NCBI RefSeq assembly: GCF_016239305.1
Contig: NZ_JAEHOQ010000015.1
Location: 43,222 to 107,221 of the forward strand
Direction of reading: 5' to 3'
DNA: 64,000 nucleotides
Origin: Proteus vulgaris
GTDB taxonomy: Bacteria > Pseudomonadota > Gammaproteobacteria > Enterobacterales > Enterobacteriaceae
The position numbers were made by a program, and so were the translations under genes. Below, in pieces: positions 49,369-57,923 of this stretch; within the stretch, counting starts at the first letter, position 1, and each line of letters opens with the position of its first letter. The notes beneath the pieces were generated by a model. It did not search any database and had not been told where the DNA came from. It worked only from the letters and a program-made list of their open reading frames with translations.

Positions 49369-49962
49369 TTAATGTGGATCTCCAACATCAATAACCTTCC
49401 TTAATTCTTTTCTAATATCTTCTTCAAACCATATATTGTTATGAATAACAACTATACCGTTGATTTTATCCGATAAAATAATCTCAGTTTTAATATCCCT
49501 TTTATCTAATAATACTTGTATATATTGTAAATAACGACGTTTACTAGTAAACCAATTTTTATTAATGGTGAGTAAATTTATAGCATCAGTATATCCGCAT
49601 CCTATCCACTGTTTTAAATGAAGTAATGCGATTTTGTTTTCTTTGGAAAAAGTAGGGCGAAGAAGATAAAATTGACCACTTGCAGTTCGGGCATCATAGA
49701 TATCTTGTAGAAAATCCTCAACACTCTCTCCACTACCAACAATATTAATTTCACCTGTAGAAGTATCTACTAAATAGGCATTTACACCAACATAACAATG
49801 TTCTAGCTGATTATAAATAACATAACGTTCAGAATTGCAACGAATTATCCAAAAATCTTGTTTAGGCGATAATTCACAAAAATAAATAGCAAATCGTTTA
49901 TCGATAGATGATGAATGACAGTGATTAAGAATGATATCCTGTGCTTGTTGTGAGCTTATCAT
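49369..49962 (-). CDS. YrhB/Imm35-like domain protein with an L7/L12-CTD-like tail
   Basis: 197 aa, no signal peptide or TM. The N-terminal ~95 residues resemble the YrhB / immunity protein 35 family, best seen at AYLVDTSTGEINIVGSGESVEDFLQDIYD. The C-terminal half (about 108-165: NKIALLHLKQWIGCGYTDAINLL and RDIKTEIIL) has the spacing of the ribosomal L7/L12 C-terminal domain. Both are by-eye resemblances. If Imm35 is right, it may be an orphan immunity gene from a polymorphic toxin system; no toxin is adjacent. The ribosome-binding site AAGGA is about 15 bp away, so translation may be weak. Confidence 0.6.
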   Translation of the reverse strand: MISSQQAQDIILNHCHSSSIDKRFAIYFCELSPKQDFWIIRCNSERYVIYNQLEHCYVGVNAYLVDTSTGEINIVGSGESVEDFLQDIYDARTASGQFYLLRPTFSKENKIALLHLKQWIGCGYTDAINLLTINKNWFTSKRRYLQYIQVLLDKRDIKTEIILSDKINGIVVIHNNIWFEEDIRKELRKVIDVGDPH

Positions 49963-50108
49963 TTTAATTTATAATCCTTCTAATTACACATGGATAAAAT
50001 AAAGTTTTGGTCAAGTTTGTATTGGTTTATGTGTATGTTATAACCATAGGATCTTAACATTAAGATGTAAATTAACAGAAAAAGCAACAATAAGGAGATA
50101 AGGACATC

Positions 50109-50888
50109 ATGCATAATGAGATATTAAAAAAATTACCGCAAATAGAACAAGAGCATCAAGTTAAATTACTTTATGTTGCAGAAAGCGGAAGTCGGGCTTG
50201 GGGATTTGCCTCAACAGATAGTGATTACGATGTACGAGGTATTTTTATACGCCCGCGTAATGCTTATCTTTCTATCGATAAACCTAAAGAAACTTTCGAA
50301 TGGATAGAAAATAGTTGGTTTGATGTAGGTGCTTGGGATATTACCAAAGCACTACATTTATTACGAAAATCGAACTGTATATTATTAGAGTGGCTCCAAT
50401 CGCCAATAATTTATCGACAATATCCTAATATTAAAAAAGAGTTATTTGAACTGGCAACACTCTATTACCAGCCAAAAGTAATTGTTCATCATTATAGAGG
50501 AATAGCTAAAGTTGTGAGTGGCTATTCTCCAAAAGATAAAATAAGAAATGAAGCTGATACAAAATCTATAAAATTAAAAAAATGGTTCTATTTATTACGC
50601 TCTCTCCTATCGGCTTATTGGACAGTAAAAACAGGTGATATCCCGCCTATGGAGCTAAATAAATTGATAAAAATCCTATCCGTTGAAGAACAAAAGACTA
50701 TCCACGAATTAGTAGAATTTAAATCAGATAAAGATGAGCATTTTACTTGGATACCAACGGAGATTATGCAACATCTAATCATTTTTTTATGGCAAGAAAC
50801 AGATGTGCAATTAGCAAAGCGAGAAACACCAGACAACGATGTTTTAAATAATTGGTTTAGGAAAAAATTAGATGAAACTGACAATTGA
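50109..50888 (+). CDS. Nucleotidyltransferase-fold protein (YcgL/COG3541-type)
   Basis: 259 aa. The Pol-beta-type active site is near the N-terminus: ESGSRAWGFASTDSDYDVRGIFI at about 26-48, giving GS followed by D-x-D-like SDYD. The rest is mostly helical (about 110-250). It resembles predicted nucleotidyltransferases of the YcgL group, known from bacteria and large phages; the substrate is unknown and RNA ends are one candidate. Strong AAGGAGATAAGGA ribosome-binding site. Its last 17 bp overlap the start of a second gene of the same fold, so the pair is one operon. Confidence 0.82.
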   Translation: MHNEILKKLPQIEQEHQVKLLYVAESGSRAWGFASTDSDYDVRGIFIRPRNAYLSIDKPKETFEWIENSWFDVGAWDITKALHLLRKSNCILLEWLQSPIIYRQYPNIKKELFELATLYYQPKVIVHHYRGIAKVVSGYSPKDKIRNEADTKSIKLKKWFYLLRSLLSAYWTVKTGDIPPMELNKLIKILSVEEQKTIHELVEFKSDKDEHFTWIPTEIMQHLIIFLWQETDVQLAKRETPDNDVLNNWFRKKLDETDN

Positions 50889-51927
50889 AGATATAAAGCC
50901 TTACCTCTTATTTGAAAGCATTGCAGGAAGCCGTTCGCATAATCTTGCGACAGAAACATCTGATACAGATATTAAAGGTGTGTTTTACCTTCCTAAAGAT
51001 CTTTTCTATGGATTGGAATACACACCACAAGTTAGCAATAAAACCAATGATATAGTTTATTATGAGCTTGGTCGATTTATTGAACTTTTATGTGCTTCTA
51101 ATCCAAATATTTTAGAATTATTGAATTCACCAGAACAAGTCATTATTTATCGACATCCATTAATGTCATTAATAAAGCCAGAGTGGTTTTTATCTAAAAC
51201 CTGTATTCAAACATTTGTGCATTACGCTGAGGGACAAATTAAGAAATCTCAAGGGTTAAATAAAAAGATTGTCAATCCAGTCGAAAAGCAATTGAAGACT
51301 ATTCTAGATTTTTGCTATGTGATTGAAAATGGAAAAACGATACAAGTTAATACTTGGTTAGATAGCCGTCACTGGAAACAAGATCAACTGGGGTTAGTTA
51401 AATTAGCCCATGCCCAAGATTTATATGCGATGTATTATGATGAGACTTCTCTTTTTCAGGGGATCATTAAAAAAGAGAATGCCAATGATGTATTGTTAAG
51501 CAGTATTCCAAAAGAAGCTAAAGTGCAGGGTTACCTGAGTTTTAATAAAGAAGGGTATAGTGCATACCGTAAGCAATATCACGATTACTGGCAGTGGGTT
51601 GAACAACGTAATGATGCACGTTACCAGCAAAATATTGATCACGGACGAAGTTACGATAGTAAAAATATGATGCACACATTTAGATTGTTGTATGTTGCTT
51701 TAGGTATTGCACAAGAAAATAAAGTAAAAGTTTGGTGTGATAATAGAGATGAATTATTAGCAATTAAAGCCGGTCAATTTAGCTATGATGAATTATTACT
51801 GCGTAGCAAAAATTTGATAAGAGATATTCAAAATGCATTTAAATTAAGTTGTTTGCCTGAAGAAATTAATTATCAATCGGCACAGTTAGCATTAGTAAAT
51901 ATCAGAAAAGAACTTTATAAGCTATAG
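50872..51927 (+). CDS. Second nucleotidyltransferase-fold protein
   Basis: 351 aa. Active-site segment SIAGSRSHNLATETSDTDIKGVF at about 16-38: GSR motif followed by SDTD, paralogous to the upstream protein but with a longer C-terminal helical part (about 110-350). Overlaps the upstream gene by 17 bp with its ribosome-binding site (AGGAAAAA) inside that gene, so expression should be coupled. The two proteins probably form a hetero-complex or act in sequence (inference). Ends at a palindromic hairpin. Confidence 0.8.
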   Translation: MKLTIEDIKPYLLFESIAGSRSHNLATETSDTDIKGVFYLPKDLFYGLEYTPQVSNKTNDIVYYELGRFIELLCASNPNILELLNSPEQVIIYRHPLMSLIKPEWFLSKTCIQTFVHYAEGQIKKSQGLNKKIVNPVEKQLKTILDFCYVIENGKTIQVNTWLDSRHWKQDQLGLVKLAHAQDLYAMYYDETSLFQGIIKKENANDVLLSSIPKEAKVQGYLSFNKEGYSAYRKQYHDYWQWVEQRNDARYQQNIDHGRSYDSKNMMHTFRLLYVALGIAQENKVKVWCDNRDELLAIKAGQFSYDELLLRSKNLIRDIQNAFKLSCLPEEINYQSAQLALVNIRKELYKL

Positions 51928-51951
51928 ATGAATAAATTAATTAAAAACTTA

Positions 51952-51978
51952 ATATCCCTTACATAATGTAAGGGATAT
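51952..51978. terminator. Hairpin after the nucleotidyltransferase operon
   Basis: A 13-bp perfect inverted repeat (51952-51964 with 51966-51978), folding as an 11-bp stem with a 5-nt loop. No long U-tract on plus; on minus a T-run follows. Serves convergent genes. Confidence 0.7.
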
Positions 51979-52049
51979 GCTATTTATTAATAATTTAGTT
52001 ATAAATTAATATGATAACTATTTATAAAATAGCGTTAACGTATAAAAAT

Positions 52050-52283
52050 TTAATTAGTTGCAAGATACTCTGGATAAGCATCTGTTAGCTTCATATATAT
52101 ACGTTTATTTTCTGCTTTTTTTCTAAAGTCTTGCTTTAAACAGACTTGAGCCATATTTTTTAGCTCAGCAGGTAAGTTCTCAGCATCTGTAGAGGCAATA
52201 ATGGAAAAACGCACTTTCTTTTTAGACCGGCTTAAATTATAAGGTAAACCTAAAATACGTCTTGCGACTCTGTTTGTTTTCAC
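52050..52283 (-). CDS. Small basic protein, 77 aa, unknown
   Basis: I do not recognise it. Start is GTG at 52283 with an excellent AAGGAGTGAG ribosome-binding site, which is the main support for its being real. Lys/Arg-rich N-terminus (KTNRVARRILGLPYNLSRSKKKVRF), no signal peptide, no TM, one Cys, C-terminal KLTDAYPEYLATN. The N-terminal charge could fit nucleic-acid binding. Monocistronic by context. Confidence 0.65.
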   Translation of the reverse strand: MKTNRVARRILGLPYNLSRSKKKVRFSIIASTDAENLPAELKNMAQVCLKQDFRKKAENKRIYMKLTDAYPEYLATN

Positions 52284-52641
52284 AACTCACTCCTTTTCAT
52301 GTGTAATTTAGAGAAAGCGTATTGAGTATAGCAGATAATAACGAGAATAAGATGTTGGTAAATCCATTAAGTTAGCATTAAAGGCTGTTTATCTTCGTTT
52401 TTTAAAAAATAGAGAATGAAAATATAAAATAATTGCTTTTTATGATTTTTTCATAAATAAGCTAATATTCAATGTTTTTTATAAAAATTGAATACCGATG
52501 ATTGATTAGATGTAAATATTTAAAATAGATCCAATATATAATAAGAAAATATATTTAATATTAACATGGATTTACTAGTCTAATAATTGAGATGTCGAGA
52601 TGCATTTTATTTACAAACTATTATCATTTCCACAAAAAATT
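52284..52641. other. AT-rich spacer
   Basis: About 360 bases between the basic-protein gene and the cutA terminator. No ORF, RNA gene or strong hairpin seen; holds the upstream promoter of the GTG-started gene. Confidence 0.4.
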
Positions 52642-52663
52642 AAAAAAGCTTTCGATAAAAGCT
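52638..52663 (-). terminator. cutA terminator
   Basis: Minus strand reads AGCTTT-TATCG-AAAGCT then six T (stem 52647-52652 with 52658-52663). Short but with a good U-tract; 10 bp past the cutA-like stop. Confidence 0.7.
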
Positions 52664-52672
52664 AACATTATT

Positions 52673-52981
52673 TTAATTCAATGATTGGTGTATCCAATTA
52701 AGATAACCTTTAAAACCATTTTCAATCGGTATTATAATTACCTCAGGAGTGTCATAAGGATGTATTTCGACTAGAGCATCAATTAAAACGTGTTGTTTGC
52801 TTTTTTCGGATTTAATCATCATAAGTACTTCATTATCTTCAATAACTTCATTTTTCCAATGATAAATAGATTTTACATGGGGTATCAGATTTACACAGGC
52901 AACCAGTTTCGCATTGATGAGATAGTGAGCGATTTCATTAGCAATCATTTCATTTGGTGCAGTTGAGTATGCGATTATCAT
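52673..52981 (-). CDS. cutA: CutA-like divalent cation tolerance protein
   Basis: 102 aa, ferredoxin-like trimeric CutA1 family (E. coli 112). Matches: IAYSTAPNEMIANEIAHYLINAKLVACVNLIP, IYHWKNEVIEDNEVLMMIKSEK and HPYDTPEVIIIPIENGFKGYLNWI, notably the HPYxTPE signature. CutA binds copper and is linked to metal tolerance, although its role is debated. Isolated here, away from dsbD, the usual neighbour in E. coli, so it may be a second copy. Good AAGGAAA ribosome-binding site. Confidence 0.9.
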   Translation of the reverse strand: MIIAYSTAPNEMIANEIAHYLINAKLVACVNLIPHVKSIYHWKNEVIEDNEVLMMIKSEKSKQHVLIDALVEIHPYDTPEVIIIPIENGFKGYLNWIHQSLN

Positions 52982-53352
52982 TGTTTTTCCTTTTGGTATT
53001 AATCAATTTATTAACATTGATGACAAGGTTTGGGTGATTTTAATTTTACCAAAATAAAACTTTTTAAAACTTAAAGCTAATATTTTAATTTTTATCGAAA
53101 TAAAACGGTATTTTCAAAAAAAACTTTCTCGTTATGAACCGTTTACGGCATTATTAAGGGCTTTTTACGTATTATGAGGTTCTTGTAGTAAAGAAAAATA
53201 TCAGGGTGCCGATATTATTAGTAGATTAATAGAATGTATCTATTTGTGTTATAAGGCTTAATTTAAGCAAAGATATTCTTATCTTCAATAATATCTCTAA
53301 TATAAAATAAATTAATTAGTCAAAAGATTTATAAAAATTTGTGGGGTTTAAA
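52982..53352. other. AT-rich divergent spacer cutA / SorC-type regulator
   Basis: About 370 bases, divergent promoters expected. No RNA gene or conserved operator recognised. Confidence 0.4.
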
Positions 53353-54336
53353 ATGGATAATAATTCGCTAAAGAACGCGAGTTTATTTGATAATGATCCC
53401 GTTCTCTATGCTGCATGGCTTTACTATCAGGACGGACTCAGTCAAAGTGAAGTCGCAAATATTATGGGTGTTTCTCGAGTCACGGTCGTGAAATATTTGC
53501 ATTTAGCTAGAGAAAAAGGATTCGTAAATATTAGCTTAGATTCATCAGTATTTTCTACGATTGATTATGCAATCAGAATAAAAGCAAAATTCGATCTTAA
53601 TAATGTGCTTATTTTACCTGATGAAGAAAAAAATAAATCGCAACATACATTAAATATGAACAGAGAAAGATTAGCGAAAGCAGGCGCGATGTATCTTTTT
53701 CAAATAATGGGTGATGATGACATTTTAGGTGTCGCTTGGGGACGAACAATTTATAAGTTAGGTAATTATCTTCCACCCAAATCACTAAAGAATGTCACCG
53801 TACTACAAATGATAGGTGCTGTCGCACCACAACCTGATTTTAAAACGGCAGAAGCTGCTGCGTTAATCGCAAATAAATTATCAGGATGCAGTATTAATTT
53901 ACATGTGCCCGCTGTCGTTTCGAGTGCACGTTTAGCAATGGAGCTACAAGCTGAGCCTATTATTAGGCGTAATTTTTCAGCGCTAAATCAATGTAATAAG
54001 GCACTTTTTGTTGTGGGGAATACACTTGATGATAATCCTCTGGTGACAACCGGTGTATTAACTAGCAGTGAAATGGCGCAATATCGTGATTTGGGTGCTG
54101 TGGGTGTGATTTGTGGACGTTTTTATGATGCGCAAGGAAATCCTCTGGTTTCTGATATTGACCTTAGGATAATGGGAATAAGCTTAGCTCAGTTAAGACA
54201 AATACCACAGCGACTCTTTATCGCCGGAGGCGTAGAAAATATTCAAGCAACAATAGGAGCGATAAAAGGAGGCTACGCGACTGATATTGTTATTGATGAA
54301 GTAACGGCCTTGGCATTATTAGAGTTAGAAAGCTAA
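53353..54336 (+). CDS. SorC/DeoR-type sugar-binding transcriptional regulator
   Basis: 327 aa from ATG 53353 (GTGGGG upstream). HTH at about 20-50 (LYYQDGLSQSEVANIMGVSRVTVVKYLHLAREKG), then a sugar-isomerase-like effector domain (about 60-325) with GVAWGRTIYKL, VTVLQMIGAV, FVVGNT and FIAGGVENIQATIGAIKGGYATDIVIDE. SorC-family proteins (SorC, LsrR, DeoR of Bacillus) bind phosphorylated sugars. No sugar operon is beside it, so its targets are elsewhere; the mod-like operon downstream is separated by a hairpin and 250 bp. Confidence 0.88.
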   Translation: MDNNSLKNASLFDNDPVLYAAWLYYQDGLSQSEVANIMGVSRVTVVKYLHLAREKGFVNISLDSSVFSTIDYAIRIKAKFDLNNVLILPDEEKNKSQHTLNMNRERLAKAGAMYLFQIMGDDDILGVAWGRTIYKLGNYLPPKSLKNVTVLQMIGAVAPQPDFKTAEAAALIANKLSGCSINLHVPAVVSSARLAMELQAEPIIRRNFSALNQCNKALFVVGNTLDDNPLVTTGVLTSSEMAQYRDLGAVGVICGRFYDAQGNPLVSDIDLRIMGISLAQLRQIPQRLFIAGGVENIQATIGAIKGGYATDIVIDEVTALALLELES

Positions 54337-54341
54337 TAATA

Positions 54342-54368
54342 AAATCCTCGTTAATGCGGGGATTTGTT
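54342..54368 (+). terminator. Terminator of the SorC-type regulator gene
   Basis: AAATCCTCG pairs with CGGGGATTT through one G-U (54342-54350 with 54357-54365), 6-nt loop, short T-run. Confidence 0.65.
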
Positions 54369-54589
54369 GGCGAACCATCATTTTATAATCTGCTTCTTTC
54401 TGATAAAAATGAATATATTGAAGTGTTTATTTTGATCAGTTTCTTTTGTAAAACTCACAGATAAATAAAAGGGTAAAAATGATAAGTTGTTAACATTTTT
54501 CTCTTTTTTTATATGTGCCTCTTGCCTTAAACTTTCATATCAATCATTATATAAAAAATTATATAGCGATAGTTAGGGTTACCGATTTT

Positions 54590-55345
54590 ATGAGACGCCA
54601 ATTACTAGCTAGCTTAGGGCTAGCACTAGGATTAATTTGTCATAATACACTTGCAGCAGAGCTTCATCTTTATGCTGGTGCTGGTTTAAAACAACCAGTA
54701 GAACAAGTTGTTACTGTATTTGAAAAAGAAACTGGAAATAAAGTCACTATTGAGTATGGCGGTTCAGGTCAAATATTAACACGTTTTAATTTAACTAAGC
54801 AGGGGGATCTATTCTTTCCCGGTTCACAAGATTATGTGGAAAAGTTAGATAAAGAGGGGCAGGTTGTTAACCAATATTCTATTGTTCGCCATATTCCCGT
54901 AATTGCTGTACGTAAAGATAAAGTGGGCGATATTAAAACGCTAGAAGATCTTGCAAATAGTTCGTTGAAGCTAGGTATGGGTGATGCTAAAGCTATAGCA
55001 TTAGGAAAAAGTGGTGAACAACTTATTGATGCATCAGGTCAAGGCGATAAATTACGTGACAAAGTAGTTGTACGTACAGCAACGATCAAACAATTGCTTA
55101 TGTATTTACTTAATGGCGAAGTGGATGCTGCCATTATTGGATATGCAGATGCAATGAAAAACCAAGATAAATTGGCTTTACTTCCAGTTCCTGAAGGTAG
55201 TCCTGAAGAAGTAGCAACTCTGGCAGTTTTAAAAACATCAGCAAATCCAAAAGAAGCGCAATTACTTGCTGATTATTTTACACGTGCAGAAGGGATAAAA
55301 GCTTTTACTGATTATGGTTTTCTTCCTGTAATTTCGAAACCATAG
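54590..55345 (+). CDS. modA: ModA-like molybdate/oxyanion ABC substrate-binding protein
   Basis: 251 aa from ATG 54590; 25 codons open upstream are not signal-like. Signal peptide LLASLGLALGLICHNTLAA, then a type II periplasmic binding fold: LHLYAGAGLKQPVEQV, IEYGGSGQILTRFNLTKQGDLFFPGSQDYV, VEVAI-like VDAAIIGYADAM. The GSG and the SxxD positions fit ModA-type binding of tetrahedral oxyanions (molybdate, tungstate); the exact ligand is not certain. First gene of a three-gene ABC cluster, with a terminator before the permease gene. Confidence 0.85.
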   Translation: MRRQLLASLGLALGLICHNTLAAELHLYAGAGLKQPVEQVVTVFEKETGNKVTIEYGGSGQILTRFNLTKQGDLFFPGSQDYVEKLDKEGQVVNQYSIVRHIPVIAVRKDKVGDIKTLEDLANSSLKLGMGDAKAIALGKSGEQLIDASGQGDKLRDKVVVRTATIKQLLMYLLNGEVDAAIIGYADAMKNQDKLALLPVPEGSPEEVATLAVLKTSANPKEAQLLADYFTRAEGIKAFTDYGFLPVISKP

Positions 55346-55375
55346 ATTTTTTTCTCACATAAATTGTGTTTTTTC

Positions 55376-55401
55376 GCCACCAACTCACTGGTGGCTTTTT
55401 T
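55376..55401 (+). terminator. Internal terminator between modA-like and modB-like genes
   Basis: GCCACCA/TGGTGGC perfect 7-bp GC-rich stem (55376-55382 with 55389-55395), 6-nt loop and six T. It is inside the operon, so it should reduce permease and ATPase mRNA relative to the binding protein. Confidence 0.85.
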
Positions 55402-55444
55402 CATTATTACAGCAAAAAATTTTATTTTTAGAAAAGGAAATAAC

Positions 55445-56221
55445 GTGTTTCGTTGGGCATTAATTCCACTTTTTTTATTGTTATTTCTGATCATGGGATC
55501 ATTAATCGCATTAATATGCCAACTTTCATATGTTGAGCTTAAACAAGTCATTACTGATCCTGAATTTCATTTTGCCATTGGTATGTCACTCAGTACGGCA
55601 TTAACTTCTTTATGTTTGGCAATTATTTTAGGTGTACCCGCTGCATGGGCAATGGCAAGAATTCCTTTTAAAGGACATCGTTTTATTGATGCGTTATTAG
55701 ATTTGCCTTTGGTTACTCCTCCATTAGTTATCGGGATCGGATTATTATTATTGTTAGGAAATCAAGGACCTTTAACAGGTGTTTTTCCTGAATTATCTCG
55801 CTCTCTTTTTTCACCATTAGGTATTATTATTGCTCAAACTTATGTCGCTAGTGCAATTATTATGAGGAATAGTCTTTCTGCTTTTAAATCTGTTGATCCT
55901 GCTTATATTCAAACTGCACAAAACTTAGGATTAACACCAACAAAAACATTTTTTCTTGTTGAAATACCTCTTTGTTGGTCAGCATTAATGAGTGGAAGTA
56001 TTATTGCTTTTTCTCGTGCTTTAGGTGAATTTGGTGCCACTTTAATGTTGGCAGGTGCCACTCGCTTAAAAACTGAAACATTGCCAATGGCAATTTATTT
56101 AAATATCGCAAGCGGTGATTTTACGCTAGCAATAGGCTGTGCGCTTGTACTTATCGCTATTGCGATCACTTTATTATTTGCATTGCATCGTTTACAGCGA
56201 GAAAGGAAGACATCATGTTAG
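55445..56221 (+). CDS. modB: ModB-like ABC transporter permease
   Basis: 258 aa from GTG 55445, which has AGGAAATAAC upstream; the earlier in-frame start (55364) would overlap the terminator. About six TM helices and the cytoplasmic EAA-like loop DPAYIQTAQNLGLTPTKTFFLVEIPLCWSAL (core AQNLGLTPTKTFF). FSRALGEFGATLMLAGAT is the classic ModB/CysTW-type coupling region. Overlaps the ATPase gene by 7 bp. Confidence 0.88.
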   Translation: MFRWALIPLFLLLFLIMGSLIALICQLSYVELKQVITDPEFHFAIGMSLSTALTSLCLAIILGVPAAWAMARIPFKGHRFIDALLDLPLVTPPLVIGIGLLLLLGNQGPLTGVFPELSRSLFSPLGIIIAQTYVASAIIMRNSLSAFKSVDPAYIQTAQNLGLTPTKTFFLVEIPLCWSALMSGSIIAFSRALGEFGATLMLAGATRLKTETLPMAIYLNIASGDFTLAIGCALVLIAIAITLLFALHRLQRERKTSC

Positions 56222-56841
56222 AGATACGTTCATTAACATCGGGTATATTAAAAGATGTCTCGTTAAAGGTAGAGAAAGGAACTTGCTTAGGAATAAGCGG
56301 TACATCTGGAAGCGGTAAAACAACACTTTTAAATGCAATAGCGGGATATACTTCGTACTCTGGAGATATCTATCTTGCAGATGAAAATATTAATGCACAG
56401 CCAGTATGGTTGCGTTCTTGTCGATATTTAAATCAACGACTTTATTTATTTCCATTTATGACAGTGACACAAAATCTGTGGTTAGCACAATATGGTGCAA
56501 AACAAAAACGTAGCAAAGAAAAAGAGGTGGAGATTTTAAGGCAAATGGGAATTGCGCATTTAGCGACTCGTTATCCACATCAAATATCAGGTGGAGAACA
56601 GCAACGTGTTGCGTTGGCAAGAGCGCTTATTAGCCAACCCAAACTGTTACTACTGGATGAACCTTTTTCGAGTTTGGATTGGGAAACACGTTATCAGCTT
56701 TGGGATTTAATCGACTCCTTAAAGGCTAAGGAAATAACGTTGATTATGGTCACACATGAGCCTCATGAAATAAGGGCATTAGCTGATAAAACGGTTTTAT
56801 TGTCTAAAGGACAAATTGTTACTGAAAATTCAATACTGTGA
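56215..56841 (+). CDS. ABC transporter ATPase, short ModC-like
   Basis: 208 aa, nucleotide-binding domain only. Walker A GTSGSGKTTLL (about 30-40), signature ISGGEQQRVALARAL, Walker B LLLLDEPFSSLD, H-loop MVTHEP. It lacks the C-terminal TOBE/molybdate-binding domain of E. coli ModC (about 350 aa), so there is no trans-inhibition by cytosolic molybdate through that domain. Overlaps the permease gene; convergent with the CI-type gene with 21 bp between stops. Confidence 0.87.
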   Translation: MLEIRSLTSGILKDVSLKVEKGTCLGISGTSGSGKTTLLNAIAGYTSYSGDIYLADENINAQPVWLRSCRYLNQRLYLFPFMTVTQNLWLAQYGAKQKRSKEKEVEILRQMGIAHLATRYPHQISGGEQQRVALARALISQPKLLLLDEPFSSLDWETRYQLWDLIDSLKAKEITLIMVTHEPHEIRALADKTVLLSKGQIVTENSIL

Positions 56842-56862
56842 GATTACATTCTTATTTGTTGA

Positions 56863-57555
56863 TTACCATGCCATGACTGACCAATGAATAATACGACCCA
56901 TGATTTTGACAGAGTCTGTTTCAGCTGTTTCATCAGGAAATTCGTCTTTGTTATAGCTACGTATAATTAATTTACCGCCGGGTTGACGATAAAGTAATTT
57001 GATTCTGAATAAAGCATCTTGCTCGATAGCATAAATGCCTCCGTCAATAATGCGAGTATTTCCTGTATCGACAGTAACGGTTGAACCATTTGGGATAACG
57101 GGAGACATGCTATCGCCATAAACAGAAAAACAAATGACATTTTGAGAGGAAGCGCCATAACGGCGTAATGTGCTTTTTGAAAATCTCAATTTATATCCGT
57201 TATGATCTTCGTTAGTACAACAACCATCACCAGCTGCAAGTTCAATACTTTTAAAGTAAGGGATTTCTACTTCATCAGCACCTAAAGGGGTATTGCTATC
57301 CCATTCACTAACAGGTTGCCATTCATTTTCAGGTGGAATTTCAGATGCAATACCAGGTTGTTCCTCACCTTCTAATAGCCAAGCTAAATCACAATTTAAT
57401 GCTTTTGCTAATTCAGGTAAAAAACGAGGGCGTTTGGTTTTACCACTTTCTAGCTGTTCGATAGATTGCTGTGTGGTATTTGCTAAGGTAGCAAGTTCTG
57501 ATTGTGTTAAACCTAACGCAATGCGCTTGTCTTTGGTACGTTTCGCAATAGACAT
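56863..57555 (-). CDS. CI-type repressor, XRE HTH plus S24 LexA-like peptidase
   Basis: 230 aa. HTH near 8-35: [31 protein letters not shown]. Self-cleavage architecture: Ala-Gly scissile site in ELAAGDG near 108, nucleophile Ser in [13 protein letters not shown], general-base Lys in LFRIKLLYR. This is a lambdoid/P22 C2-like prophage repressor that would be inactivated by RecA in the SOS response. No phage structural, int or cro gene is adjacent, so it is either a relic or a captured SOS-sensitive regulator. Good TAGGAG ribosome-binding site. Confidence 0.9.
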   Translation of the reverse strand: MSIAKRTKDKRIALGLTQSELATLANTTQQSIEQLESGKTKRPRFLPELAKALNCDLAWLLEGEEQPGIASEIPPENEWQPVSEWDSNTPLGADEVEIPYFKSIELAAGDGCCTNEDHNGYKLRFSKSTLRRYGASSQNVICFSVYGDSMSPVIPNGSTVTVDTGNTRIIDGGIYAIEQDALFRIKLLYRQPGGKLIIRSYNKDEFPDETAETDSVKIMGRIIHWSVMAW

Positions 57556-57665
57556 TAGTGACTCCTAATACGTGTCCTTACATATTCAAGTACAAAGAGT
57601 ATATCGTAAAAAGAAAACAAATTAAATTGTATTTTATCTTAATAATAAAATTAAGAGTAGTTTAA

Positions 57666-57923
57666 CTACTTAATTTGGAAAACATCATCTGCACTGTTTG
57701 GTGGTGTGAGATAAGGATTTTCATCAGTAACATCAGGATCTCTTAAGACTTCTCCACAGAAAATAATAAGGTCAGGTCTTTTTTGTTTTAAGTAGTTAAG
57801 TCGAGTTGTGCATTCATCTTTAGTATAAATAGTTTCTGTAACAGGAACTGCATCACAAGAATCATTTCCACAAGGACTTACCAATAACACGTAACCGACC
57901 AGCATGAGCTGTGAAGTAAACAT
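57666..57923 (-). CDS. Small DUF1482-like protein, 85 aa
   Basis: The pattern (MFTSQLMLVGYVLLVSPC, then YTKDECTTRL and IFCGEVL) resembles by eye the DUF1482/YebW group of small prophage-associated proteins: hydrophobic or secreted-looking N-terminus, a Cys after the hydrophobic stretch, a CDxV segment, and a late Cys. Good AAAAGGAT ribosome-binding site. It lies 110 bp upstream of the CI-type gene on the same strand. Function unknown; assignment tentative. Confidence 0.6.
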   Translation of the reverse strand: MFTSQLMLVGYVLLVSPCGNDSCDAVPVTETIYTKDECTTRLNYLKQKRPDLIIFCGEVLRDPDVTDENPYLTPPNSADDVFQIK

